IMG/VR virus record: IMGVR_UViG_3300050343_000285
Span: 62,001 to 126,000 of that record
Origin: a virus
Direction: 5' to 3' (one strand)
Length of the DNA: 64,000 nucleotides
This document shows, piece after piece, positions 15,778-23,520 of this stretch. The notes below the pieces were generated by a model. The model was not told the origin of the DNA, made no database searches, and saw nothing but the letters and a program-made list of their open reading frames with translations. The position numbers and the translations under genes were made by a program. Position 1 is the stretch's first letter, and every line of letters starts with the position of its first letter.

Positions 15778-16957
15778 GGAGTTTTCCTATTTCTGGTTTT
15801 ATAATATTTTGAATATCTTTCACTTTCATTTCCCCAATATCTGTTTCTAAGCAATCAATAGTTTTAGTATTATATGTTCTAGAGCATTTTTCAGTAATTT
15901 TTTTACCACCTTCTAGGCCCGCTTCGTCTGGATCTAATGCTATAATAATAGACATAGCACCAGAACAATCTAAAAGCATTTTCTGCCTATCGCTCATAGA
16001 TGTTCCAAAAATAGCAACAGAATTATGAATACCGGCCTGCTCTAATTTCCAAACATTACCAGGACTTTCTACTATAATAGCTACGCCACTTTCTATTATA
16101 TGTTTTTTAGCAAACCATAGATTATATAGATGGTCTTTTGATTTAAAATCTTTATTATGTTTCCATTTAGAATATTTCCAAGCGTATTTACCAGTAACAC
16201 AATCTGATTTTGGGTTATGAAAGTAACCACACTTATCACATTTATTATAGATACTTCTACCTGTACAGCCAACCATATTTGTATAATCTTGATTGTATAT
16301 TGGGACAACAACCCTATTAAACATCTCTTTTTTAGGGTTAGAACATAGTCCTACATCATATTTGTCTAATATTTTGGAACTAAATCCTCTATCTAGGTAA
16401 TATTGAGATGGTATATTAAGAGTGTTACGAATAGTCACTCTAGTAATACTAGGGGCGTGTTTAATATCAGGTGTTGATATTGTATGAATATGTCGTGAAA
16501 AATTATTCTTTTCTTTATTTATATTAGAAACATTGATGTCTTTGAAATCTTTTTTAAGAATTTTTAAGGCAAGCTCTACAGTTTTAGAAAATGGATACAT
16601 TTCATCACCTGCTTTTTGCCAATTCATTTTACTAACAGATAAAATGCCTCTCATAAAACCTATAATAGAAGGCTGAAAAATCTTTTCGCAGTGATGTGTA
16701 CGACATACCCAATTACCAACACTATAATCATAGTTTCCATCAACACCATGATATAAATTTAGGGCAGAAGGATTATCTCCACCATGAATAGGACAGCTCA
16801 TTGTGATCATTTTACCATTATGAACACAGTCTAAGTCTAATGAGTCACAAAACTCTTCTATATTACTACAAAGGTCATCGCAGATATTCTTTATTTCTGT
16901 CTGACTATATGAACGGTATGTCTTCTTTTTCATCAATTTCATTATTATTAATCTCAA
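15770..16957 (-). CDS. DnaG-type DNA primase
   Basis: The 395-residue protein has an N-terminal zinc site (C55-x2-H58 in CPIHGGDNPSALN, then CRTHHC at 85-90) and a TOPRIM domain (VAIIVESPGNVWKLEQAG with its Glu, then IIIALDPDEAGLEGG with DxD). A second Cys cluster (CDKCGYFHNPKSDC near 238-252) lies between them. It would lay down RNA primers for lagging-strand synthesis. The frame from 16957 overlaps dnaB by 53 bases; in-frame Met codons at 16942 and 16933 are equally possible starts and none has a clear ribosome site. It is shorter than host DnaG and lacks the C-terminal helicase-binding domain. Confidence 0.88.
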   Translation of the reverse strand: MRLIIMKLMKKKTYRSYSQTEIKNICDDLCSNIEEFCDSLDLDCVHNGKMITMSCPIHGGDNPSALNLYHGVDGNYDYSVGNWVCRTHHCEKIFQPSIIGFMRGILSVSKMNWQKAGDEMYPFSKTVELALKILKKDFKDINVSNINKEKNNFSRHIHTISTPDIKHAPSITRVTIRNTLNIPSQYYLDRGFSSKILDKYDVGLCSNPKKEMFNRVVVPIYNQDYTNMVGCTGRSIYNKCDKCGYFHNPKSDCVTGKYAWKYSKWKHNKDFKSKDHLYNLWFAKKHIIESGVAIIVESPGNVWKLEQAGIHNSVAIFGTSMSDRQKMLLDCSGAMSIIIALDPDEAGLEGGKKITEKCSRTYNTKTIDCLETDIGEMKVKDIQNIIKPEIGKLHV

Positions 16958-18368
16958 AATCTTTATCTGGGTTATTTGCTAATTCTAATTTTGTTCTGCC
17001 TTCTGTAATTTGAGCACACCAGCCCTTCATATGACAATTGATATAATCATTATCATCTAGACCAGCACCATGTCTGCTCACAACTGGTAATAATTTTCTA
17101 TTACCTCCGGTAGGACCGTCTTCTGCAATTTCTTCATCACTCTTTCTTTTAAAAATACTAAAATTACTACATAGCCAAATAATTCTATCAGAACCAGAAG
17201 CTGTATCAGTACTTTCTTTTGTTATACCATCCCTATTTAATTGAACAAAGGCCACTATAGGTATTTTATACTTAGTTGCAAAATTATGTAGTTGGGTCAT
17301 CATAAAACCTAAAACTTGATATTCTTTCATATCTTGACTAATGCCCTGACTATCCATAAGTTTCAGATAATCATAGAAAATCACACAGTCCTTAGCTGTG
17401 CCGTCATCATTAAGTCCAACCTCTTTTATTAACCACCTTCGCATAATAGAAACTTGTTCTTCGAAAGGCTTACCCGCTATAGGTTTGTAATACAGTCTGG
17501 TATTCTTTAGTTTTTCTGTAGCTTCATAGATCTTTGCTTTTAAATCACTAGAATTTCTAAAACCGCCAGTTTCTATATTAGATATATCTATTTCTGTCAT
17601 CATAGCTAAAATTCTATTTATATGGTCCTCAGTTGTCATTTCTGTATCCATATTTAAAACAGGTATACCTTGGCTAGCTAAAGCAAAACCCATATTATCA
17701 GCCAGTAGTGTCTTGCCAGTTTTTGGTCTTGCTGCTATAACATTAACAGTACTTCTACGCAAACCTCCACCTATTGCTTTGTCATATATAGGGAATCCAG
17801 TAGAAAGACCAACTTGATCAATCGGATTTTCTTCTAGATTTTTAATATAATCTTCTATGTTTTTACCTATAGCATCAGGTTCATTATTCCCATCGCCTAA
17901 TAATTGACCCAAATCCAGAACTTTACTTTCTGCTATATTAAGTATATCATTAATAGACTCTGTGCCAGATATATTTTCTACATCTGTTTGTGCCAATTTT
18001 AATTGTTCTGCTATAGTTTTTGCAACTTCAAGTTTTTTAATTTTTACAGCAAATTTTCGAAGATTGCTTTCTTCTACGGGAAACATTAGGATTGCTTTAA
18101 TGTGTAGTGCTTCTTCTTTGGAAGATATAAATTCCGAACAGCCTAATTCTTGAGCAGCGGAATATATAGAAGCTAAATCTATACTAGAAGTATTATTTTG
18201 TTCATAAATATGCTTAATGCAATTATAAATTATTTGATTACTATCTATAGTAAAGGCATTGCTAGATAGAATATCAGCGATATCTAAGTAAGCGTTTTCG
18301 CCATATCTACACAGACCAGCTAGAACAGCTCTTTCTGCGGATGGGTCTGATAATATACTGTCTTTCAT
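16905..18368 (-). CDS. dnaB: Replicative DNA helicase, DnaB family
   Basis: The 487-residue protein has the DnaB N-terminal helical domain (SAERAVLAGLCRYGENAY) and a linker. The RecA-like motor has Walker A ARPKTGKT near residues 213-220, Walker B VIFYDYLKLM near 325, and arginine and glutamine signature segments (VAFVQLNRDG, GSDRIIWLCSN). It would unwind DNA at the phage fork on the lagging strand and load the primase encoded directly downstream, with which it overlaps. Length matches host DnaB. No separate helicase loader was recognised, although several unassigned small genes stand just upstream. Confidence 0.9.
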   Translation of the reverse strand: MKDSILSDPSAERAVLAGLCRYGENAYLDIADILSSNAFTIDSNQIIYNCIKHIYEQNNTSSIDLASIYSAAQELGCSEFISSKEEALHIKAILMFPVEESNLRKFAVKIKKLEVAKTIAEQLKLAQTDVENISGTESINDILNIAESKVLDLGQLLGDGNNEPDAIGKNIEDYIKNLEENPIDQVGLSTGFPIYDKAIGGGLRRSTVNVIAARPKTGKTLLADNMGFALASQGIPVLNMDTEMTTEDHINRILAMMTEIDISNIETGGFRNSSDLKAKIYEATEKLKNTRLYYKPIAGKPFEEQVSIMRRWLIKEVGLNDDGTAKDCVIFYDYLKLMDSQGISQDMKEYQVLGFMMTQLHNFATKYKIPIVAFVQLNRDGITKESTDTASGSDRIIWLCSNFSIFKRKSDEEIAEDGPTGGNRKLLPVVSRHGAGLDDNDYINCHMKGWCAQITEGRTKLELANNPDKDFEINNNEIDEKEDIPFI

Positions 18369-18382
18369 TTGATTACCAAAGT

Positions 18383-18814
18383 TTAACCTGAGTTAGAACA
18401 ACATTTGTTACATTTATATCTATCGACATCACCATGCAATAGGCTTGAAGGAATTTCTTCTTTTTTACCACAAATTCTACAAGTGACTGAAATTTTTCTT
18501 TGCTTAGGTCTTCTTTTCATGGGTGGTTGCTGATATAATTTTTTGGAAACCTTTGAACTTTCCTTAAACATTTGACTTTCTGGCATATCCACAAACTTAT
18601 TGACTCTTGTGCTTGTAGTTTTTTTTGCAGCACTTGCGACATTTTTACGGCTAGAAGTTGCTTTTGTCGTTTTCTTTTTTACTACTCTTTTTTTGCTGCT
18701 TGGTTGTGTTTTAGGTTCTTCATCTTCTTCTTTGGGTAATAGGCTACTTAAAATACCAATTAATTGTTTAATTTGATCAGGATCTTTTAGGATATCTTCA
18801 GGATTGTTTGACAT
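18383..18814 (-). CDS. Lys-rich protein with C-terminal zinc ribbon
   Basis: The 143-residue protein has a helical N-terminus (DPDQIKQLIGILSSLLPKEED), a long basic Ser/Lys/Thr-rich linker at residues 35-70, and a C-terminal zinc ribbon made of CRICG and CNKCC. Such a layout suits a DNA- or RNA-binding accessory factor with a flexible tail. It lies 14 bases upstream of dnaB and overlaps the previous gene by 17 bases, so a link to helicase loading or priming is plausible. I do not recognise a named family. Confidence 0.55.
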   Translation of the reverse strand: MSNNPEDILKDPDQIKQLIGILSSLLPKEEDEEPKTQPSSKKRVVKKKTTKATSSRKNVASAAKKTTSTRVNKFVDMPESQMFKESSKVSKKLYQQPPMKRRPKQRKISVTCRICGKKEEIPSSLLHGDVDRYKCNKCCSNSG

Positions 18815-19292
18815 TGTACACCTTGTTTTTTTGAATTGATATTAGTATATCTGATAAATTTTTTAAACCATTGGATAAATACGACAACCTATCCATCCTT
18901 TGCTTTGCATATTTTTGTATTTTATAAAGAGTACTGGCCTTATCATTATTTTTAACTGCTTGATAAAATTTTTCTATATAACCATAACCTTTATAGTTAT
19001 TTAATTCATCAGCAATAACCATTTTAGTTGTGTCTTCTGCCCAATTATGTCTTGCTATTTCTCTATTTAAAGTTCTTTGAATGTGAAAAGACATCTGCCC
19101 TAATCTGTAACAAATTTGAGCACAATCTTCTGGAGTAAGTCTTTCTATTACATCTCTAGACATAGTTAAATATTGATGTATTTCATCTGATGTCTCTGTA
19201 TTGCTTTGATGGGAGGGCATTCCAACAGATTGCTCATATTCATCTAAAATCTTATCCCAATATTCTAATTCTTCTTTGCTTGTTTTATGCAT
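18798..19292 (-). CDS. Helical hypothetical protein of the replication operon
   Basis: I choose the ATG at 19292 (MHKTSKEELEYWDKILDEYE); the frame extends further upstream only through the end of the preceding gene. The roughly 164-residue product is almost wholly helical. A conserved-looking core, LTPEDCAQICYRLGQMSFHI then NREIARHNWAED, is followed by a repeat-like Tyr/Lys region and a C-terminal amphipathic helix. It lies between a nuclease gene and the helicase-proximal zinc-ribbon gene. A role as helicase loader or fork organiser is possible from context, but no motif supports it directly. Confidence 0.5.
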   Translation of the reverse strand: MHKTSKEELEYWDKILDEYEQSVGMPSHQSNTETSDEIHQYLTMSRDVIERLTPEDCAQICYRLGQMSFHIQRTLNREIARHNWAEDTTKMVIADELNNYKGYGYIEKFYQAVKNNDKASTLYKIQKYAKQRMDRLSYLSNGLKNLSDILISIQKNKVYNVKQS

Positions 19293-19689
19293 TTGTAATA
19301 ATCTCCAACCACTCTGCTTCTTTATTATATGGTAGCTCAACATAAGCTAAATTATTAATGTGACACCACTCTTGTTTTTCCCTATCTCTTTTTTGCTGTT
19401 TAAAAAAATCTAATTTAGTTCTATGATAAAATGGAGTAAATTCATAATGTTGTTCTCCATGAACTTCTATACATTTTTTAGTTAAAGGAATAAAAAAATC
19501 CATATATAATGTTTCAGATTTACGTATTCGTATAGGAATTTCTTCTAATATTTGTAATGTTGGGTATATCTCTTTTAATATTTTCCGAGCTGTTAAATGA
19601 AAAGCAGATTTATTATTTAAACTACTTTTAGCAGTCAAAGTGGATAATGATATCTTACATTCATATCCATCAAGACCAACAGTATTCAT
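19285..19689 (-). CDS. Vsr/DUF559-like PD-(D/E)XK nuclease
   Basis: The 134-residue protein has a compact nuclease core: TLYMDFFIPLTKKCIEVHGE gives the Asp and Glu metal ligands, EQHYE gives a following His, and DREKQEWCHINNLAYVEL gives the Lys-rich helix and closing strand. The pattern matches Vsr-like and DUF559 nucleases. It overlaps the recA-like gene by 4 bases and the following gene by 8 bases. In this position it probably processes recombination or replication intermediates, a role like that of small phage Holliday-junction or flap nucleases. That role is inference. Confidence 0.65.
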   Translation of the reverse strand: MNTVGLDGYECKISLSTLTAKSSLNNKSAFHLTARKILKEIYPTLQILEEIPIRIRKSETLYMDFFIPLTKKCIEVHGEQHYEFTPFYHRTKLDFFKQQKRDREKQEWCHINNLAYVELPYNKEAEWLEIITNA

Positions 19690-20693
19690 TTTATACCCAT
19701 AGTTTCTTTAGTTGTTTCTAGTATTGTATCATATGCATCTGGATTGTCAACAAAAAACTTACGAAGTTTTTCAGTTCCTTGAAATTTTTTCTTCTCTCCG
19801 TCTATATCAAAACTATACCAAGCACCACCTTTGGCAATTATTCCGATATCAATAGCAAGCATCATGATTTCTGTAATCTTATCTATACCATCCCCGTATC
19901 TAATATATGATGTTGTAGTACCTCCGGGAGGGCTTAAGGCAGAGCAAAGAACTTGCCATTCTACCGTTTGTCCTATTTGAGTATTATCCGTTAGCGTCCA
20001 AGGTTTAAATGTTTTAGCTCTCATTTTTATATCTGTTTGATAAGCTATAGCTTGACCGCTTTTTTCTTTAAATTCAGCTCCGTAGCCAGTGGGGTTACCC
20101 ATAAGATGCGTAATACCTATAACTACATTTTTATTTACAGGAATTACATTAGCAACTTTACGGCAAAATTTTGCTAATAACTTTGCACCATCAGCCCTTT
20201 GCATTTTATCCATATCGCTAGTGATTTCTGCGGCTGTGCATATCGCAGAATATGAATCGATAATTAAAATTGATCCAGGTTCCTCATTAATAATTCTTTC
20301 AGCTATTTGAAGATATTCCTCGCCATGTAAGATTTTGCCTTCTTGAGAACCTATAATATCAAACCTATCCATATCCAAGTCTTTGATACCCTGTAGATCT
20401 CTTTTTTTTAGTCTACCTTCTATATTTAGGTAATACACATGCCTTGGTTTTTTTAAAGATCCTTGATATTCGCTTTTCTGTGCTGTTGCTGCAAAATCCA
20501 AGGAGGTCGTTGTTTTCCCACACTTAGGTTGTCCAGTTAAGACACAAAAGCTACCTTCTGGAATTCCACCACCCAGTACCATATCTAAAGCTGGACTTAG
20601 AGGGATGACAACAGATTCTCTATCCATTAAGGCGCTAGCACTTTGTATAACTTCATTGCCAAAATTTTTCTTTACATCATCTTTAAGTGTCAT
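19686..20693 (-). CDS. RecA/UvsX-like recombinase
   Basis: The 335-residue protein has Walker A GQPKCGKTTT at residues 54-63, a Walker B strand SILIIDSYSAICTAAE near 142-157, and a region like the RecA DNA-binding loops (GNPTGYGAEFKEKSGQAIAYQ). It belongs to the phage RecA/RadA-like strand-exchange ATPases. It would drive recombination-dependent replication and repair with the SSB, annealing and nuclease proteins encoded nearby. It overlaps the small nuclease gene by 4 bases. Length is close to host RecA, but the C-terminal domain is short. Confidence 0.88.
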   Translation of the reverse strand: MTLKDDVKKNFGNEVIQSASALMDRESVVIPLSPALDMVLGGGIPEGSFCVLTGQPKCGKTTTSLDFAATAQKSEYQGSLKKPRHVYYLNIEGRLKKRDLQGIKDLDMDRFDIIGSQEGKILHGEEYLQIAERIINEEPGSILIIDSYSAICTAAEITSDMDKMQRADGAKLLAKFCRKVANVIPVNKNVVIGITHLMGNPTGYGAEFKEKSGQAIAYQTDIKMRAKTFKPWTLTDNTQIGQTVEWQVLCSALSPPGGTTTSYIRYGDGIDKITEIMMLAIDIGIIAKGGAWYSFDIDGEKKKFQGTEKLRKFFVDNPDAYDTILETTKETMGIK

Positions 20694-20694
20694 T

Positions 20695-21123
20695 TTATTC
20701 TATCTCTCTAAGTTTAGATATTATAGATTTACTATTTGTATCTTTCTCTTTCCTAAATTCATTGTTTTGTATCTTGCGCGTTTCGCTGTAGTCTACATCC
20801 TTATGTACTTGCTGACCTAAAATATACTGCTGTTCTTCTATGATAGGTCTTAAATGCGGAGCTCGCAAAGAATAAATTTTACGAGCCCTATCATGTTTCA
20901 GAGCTTTAATAATAGCTTTTGCGTCAAAATCTTTAAGTAATTTATGTGCAGTAGCTATTTGACTTCTATAAAAATTAGACCATTCTCTGTTTGTCCAAAA
21001 TCTATAGTGTAAATCTTTTTTATCCTTAAATGCTTTATTCTCACAGATCATTTCTGTGATAAACTGAGCTGCGGACACAAACTTACCATTAGAGTACTTG
21101 GATGGAAATGTATTTTTAGACAT
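20695..21123 (-). CDS. Hypothetical protein, 142 aa
   Basis: I do not recognise a named family. The N-terminal 90 residues form a helical basic domain (RFWTNREWSNFYRSQIATAH, KLLKDFDAKAIIKAL) that looks like a small DNA-associated fold. The tail is charged and probably disordered. The stop lies 1 base before the recA-like ATG, so the two are coupled. A recombination mediator role similar to UvsY is possible by position but not supported by sequence. Confidence 0.5.
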   Translation of the reverse strand: MSKNTFPSKYSNGKFVSAAQFITEMICENKAFKDKKDLHYRFWTNREWSNFYRSQIATAHKLLKDFDAKAIIKALKHDRARKIYSLRAPHLRPIIEEQQYILGQQVHKDVDYSETRKIQNNEFRKEKDTNSKSIISKLREIE

Positions 21124-21134
21124 GTTGTGGTGAC

Positions 21135-21461
21135 TTATTCGTTTGGTTTATGTATATATTCTTGAGTATCTTTAACTTTAGTATGCTGTTTTTTCTTTAG
21201 CTCGTCATTTAGAGCAGAAGCCTCACCAGTCATAATGGCAACGCTCTTACTACCTTTGCTAGATGTTTTATTAATCATTAAATCTTTAGATTTACTACTC
21301 TTTTTTGTTTGTACGGGTTCTGAATTAATTCTAATGGCAGATTCCACTTTGTCAATAGGTATATTTAATTCATCTGCTATTTCTGAAGGTTTTGTGTTCT
21401 GTGAGTGTAGCCAAAGGATTGCATATTCTTGTTTTTTATTTCTTCTCATTTTTATCTCCAC
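21135..21461 (-). CDS. Small helix-turn-helix protein
   Basis: The 108-residue protein begins with a helix-turn-helix (KKQEYAILWLHSQNTKPSEIADELNIPIDKVESAI order, residues 8-45) of the type found in sigma-like and transposase HTH domains. A Ser/Lys-rich linker and a short charged tail follow. The start is either M1 at 21461 or M5 at 21449; both overlap or abut the previous gene. It may be a phage regulator or a DNA-binding accessory in the replication operon. No partner can be named. Confidence 0.5.
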   Translation of the reverse strand: MEIKMRRNKKQEYAILWLHSQNTKPSEIADELNIPIDKVESAIRINSEPVQTKKSSKSKDLMINKTSSKGSKSVAIMTGEASALNDELKKKQHTKVKDTQEYIHKPNE

Positions 21462-21793
21462 TTAAATTTTTGTTTAGGTTTTTTTATTCTAGACATACCA
21501 GTTGGCATAGGTTTCTTATCCACCTCATCTTTATATGAATTGTTTTTTTCGTATAAAGCTGATTTATGATCATCAGTCATTCTATCCCTATTTCTATTTG
21601 CTAAATCTCCTATGGTCTTTAATTCATCATCAGCCTTAATAACAGAGCCTGAAAGATTAGTAAAGTCATCTTGGTATGATCTTCTCATAGTAGCTTTGCA
21701 AGTACATTTAATAGTTTCTTTATAATTTGCAAGAGTAAAAAATAATTCTTTTTTTATTTTACACTTATCACAAATATAGGTATATGACGGCAA
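21452..21793 (-). CDS. FmdB-type zinc-ribbon protein
   Basis: The 113-residue protein starts MPSYTYICDKCKIKKELFF, the standard beginning of FmdB-type putative regulatory zinc ribbons, with the second Cys pair in IKCTCKATMRRSY. The rest is a charged, probably unstructured tail ending in a basic segment (KKPKQKFKWR). FmdB-like proteins are common in phages, often near replication or structural genes; their role is not well defined. It overlaps the HTH gene by 10 bases. Confidence 0.7.
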   Translation of the reverse strand: MPSYTYICDKCKIKKELFFTLANYKETIKCTCKATMRRSYQDDFTNLSGSVIKADDELKTIGDLANRNRDRMTDDHKSALYEKNNSYKDEVDKKPMPTGMSRIKKPKQKFKWR

Positions 21794-21794
21794 C

Positions 21795-22211
21795 TTACTT
21801 TAAACTCCTATTAATATCTTTAAGTAATACTACACTTTCGTTTTTTAAAAAGGATAGATATTTATTAAAAATATTGTGATCCACTTCCTTAAATCGCCAC
21901 TCATCTTTACACACACTATCAATAAAATTATTAAGAGCTTTGTCTTTTAAGGGGGTGTGTAGCTGTCTTGGATCAAAAGCTTCTTGATTAGGATTACATT
22001 TTATATAATAGCTATAATTCTTTTTACGGTCTGTAATATGTTTAGTTTTTTTATTACAAGTTGCTCTGGCGTAAGCCTGTTCAACATCATCAGTTATAGG
22101 ATAGCCATCGCTATCGAACTCCTTTGCCTTAGCTAATGATGTGTATAGCTTGTCCTCTTTTGTTCCTATTTTATGATGTACTATATTAAACTGTTCTTTG
22201 TCTATTTTCAT
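21795..22211 (-). CDS. Hypothetical protein, 138 aa
   Basis: This basic and acidic mixed protein has no Cys pairs, membrane segments or known motif. A central segment (DDVEQAYARATCNKKTKHIT) and NQEAFDPRQLHTPLKDKALN suggest a soluble alpha-helical protein. The ATG overlaps the HNH gene by 26 bases, the longest clean overlap in this part of the operon. It lies between HNH and FmdB-type genes. Confidence 0.45.
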   Translation of the reverse strand: MKIDKEQFNIVHHKIGTKEDKLYTSLAKAKEFDSDGYPITDDVEQAYARATCNKKTKHITDRKKNYSYYIKCNPNQEAFDPRQLHTPLKDKALNNFIDSVCKDEWRFKEVDHNIFNKYLSFLKNESVVLLKDINRSLK

Positions 22212-22779
22212 TTTTACATTCCAAAGGTAAGAAGTCCGACCATTCAGATATATATCCTATATTAGTCATTGATTGGTACCAAGGCAAGAACCTATAATTA
22301 AAAGCTGGCTTTACAGGTTTAGATAATAGTTTCATATTTGCTTGCTCAGGAGTTTTATTACCCTTTTTTCTATTGCAAATATTACATGCTGTAACTATAT
22401 TTTCCCAAGAGGTTGCGGATTTATAACTATTCCATTTAGATTTTGGTATCACATGATCATATGTTAGATTCTGGGATAAAGATTTTTTACCACAATACTG
22501 ACATGTATTATTATCTCTTAAAAATAAATTTTTTCTAGTAAATTTTACACTGTTTTTATATGCTTTAATATATGAGTTTAATTTTATTATACTAGGTATT
22601 GAATAAAGTTTAGCACATCCTACGATTTTATCATTCTGATAATACTGAACAATATCAATCGCAGGATTTTTTTGTTGAAAAGTTTTAAAATACCAGTTAA
22701 TAGCCACTCTCCAATCTATGATTGAAACTGGACTATAATCTAAATTTAAAACTAAACAAGGCTTATGCTTTATTTTCAT
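22186..22779 (-). CDS. HNH endonuclease (McrA-like)
   Basis: The 197-residue protein carries a full HNH motif with structural zinc: CQYCGKK near residue 93, LTYDHVIPKS near 106-115 with catalytic His, WENIVTACNICNRKKGNKTP near 124-143 with the Asn and second CxxC. The N-terminal part (CLVLNLDYSPVSIIDWRVAI) matches the domain that precedes HNH in many phage and bacterial McrA-like enzymes. It may be a homing endonuclease, a nuclease acting in recombination, or one that degrades host DNA. The sequence does not decide which. It overlaps phoH by 17 bases. Confidence 0.82.
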   Translation of the reverse strand: MKIKHKPCLVLNLDYSPVSIIDWRVAINWYFKTFQQKNPAIDIVQYYQNDKIVGCAKLYSIPSIIKLNSYIKAYKNSVKFTRKNLFLRDNNTCQYCGKKSLSQNLTYDHVIPKSKWNSYKSATSWENIVTACNICNRKKGNKTPEQANMKLLSKPVKPAFNYRFLPWYQSMTNIGYISEWSDFLPLECKNENRQRTV

Positions 22780-23457
22780 TTTTATTAATTTTATCTATAA
22801 TATTACCTATTATAGGATTTCGTAAAATGTCACTACATTCTAGAGACATTGTACCTACACCATCAACATCGGCTAAGATTTGAGATAGGTTGTAAAAACC
22901 TCCTCTTTGTTGAAACTGTAAATCAGATTGTGCTATATCCCCAGTAAAAACCATTTTACTATTCATACCTATCCTGGTTAATAGCATTTTAAGTTGGTCA
23001 TATGAAGCATTTTGACATTCATCTGCTACAATAAAAGAATTATGAAAACTTCTTCCTCTCATTAATCCTAGAGGAACAACTTCAATTTGTCTACTTACTT
23101 TTAAGTTTTGCATAACTATGCATTTGTAAAAAATAATTAATTTCATCAAAAATAGGTAGTAAATAAGGATGTAGTTTTTCTTCTGCTGTCCCGGCAAAAA
23201 ACCTAGTTTTTCTCCGGCTTCTACTACAGGTCTAGTTATAACAATTTTTTCTACTTTAAAATCAATGAAATATTCTAAAGCCATTCCTATAGCGATATGT
23301 GTGTTTTACCACTACCAGGAACACCTTGACAAAAGGTAACAGTATTTTCTGCTACAGTTCTTATATAGTCTTTTTGATTGATACTTCTTGGCTTTAACCT
23401 ATTTTTAAAACCAACAATATTTGATTCTTCATTAGGTGTTATGCTTATTTGTAGCAT
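22763..23457 (-). CDS. phoH: PhoH-family ATPase (frameshifted in this sequence)
   Basis: Translation from ATG 23457 gives an N-terminus ending in the Walker A GVPGSGKTHI. The frame then breaks near 23,290 and continues as IGMALEYF and VEKIVITRPVVEAGEKLGFLPG. A second break near 23,180 and a third near 23,105 follow, after which EVVPLGLMRGRSFHN, IVADECQNASYDQLKMLLTRIG and KMVFTGDIAQSDL (Walker B and later motifs) are intact. Read across the breaks this is a complete PhoH of about 230 residues. PhoH-like ATPases are frequent in marine phages, with a suspected RNA-helicase role. The breaks compensate each other, as expected for consensus errors. Confidence 0.85.
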
Positions 23458-23520
23458 CTATACTTTTTCTTCTTGTTTACTTTTTCTTTTTCTCAAAATG
23501 TATAACCTTTCAGGGTAAAG

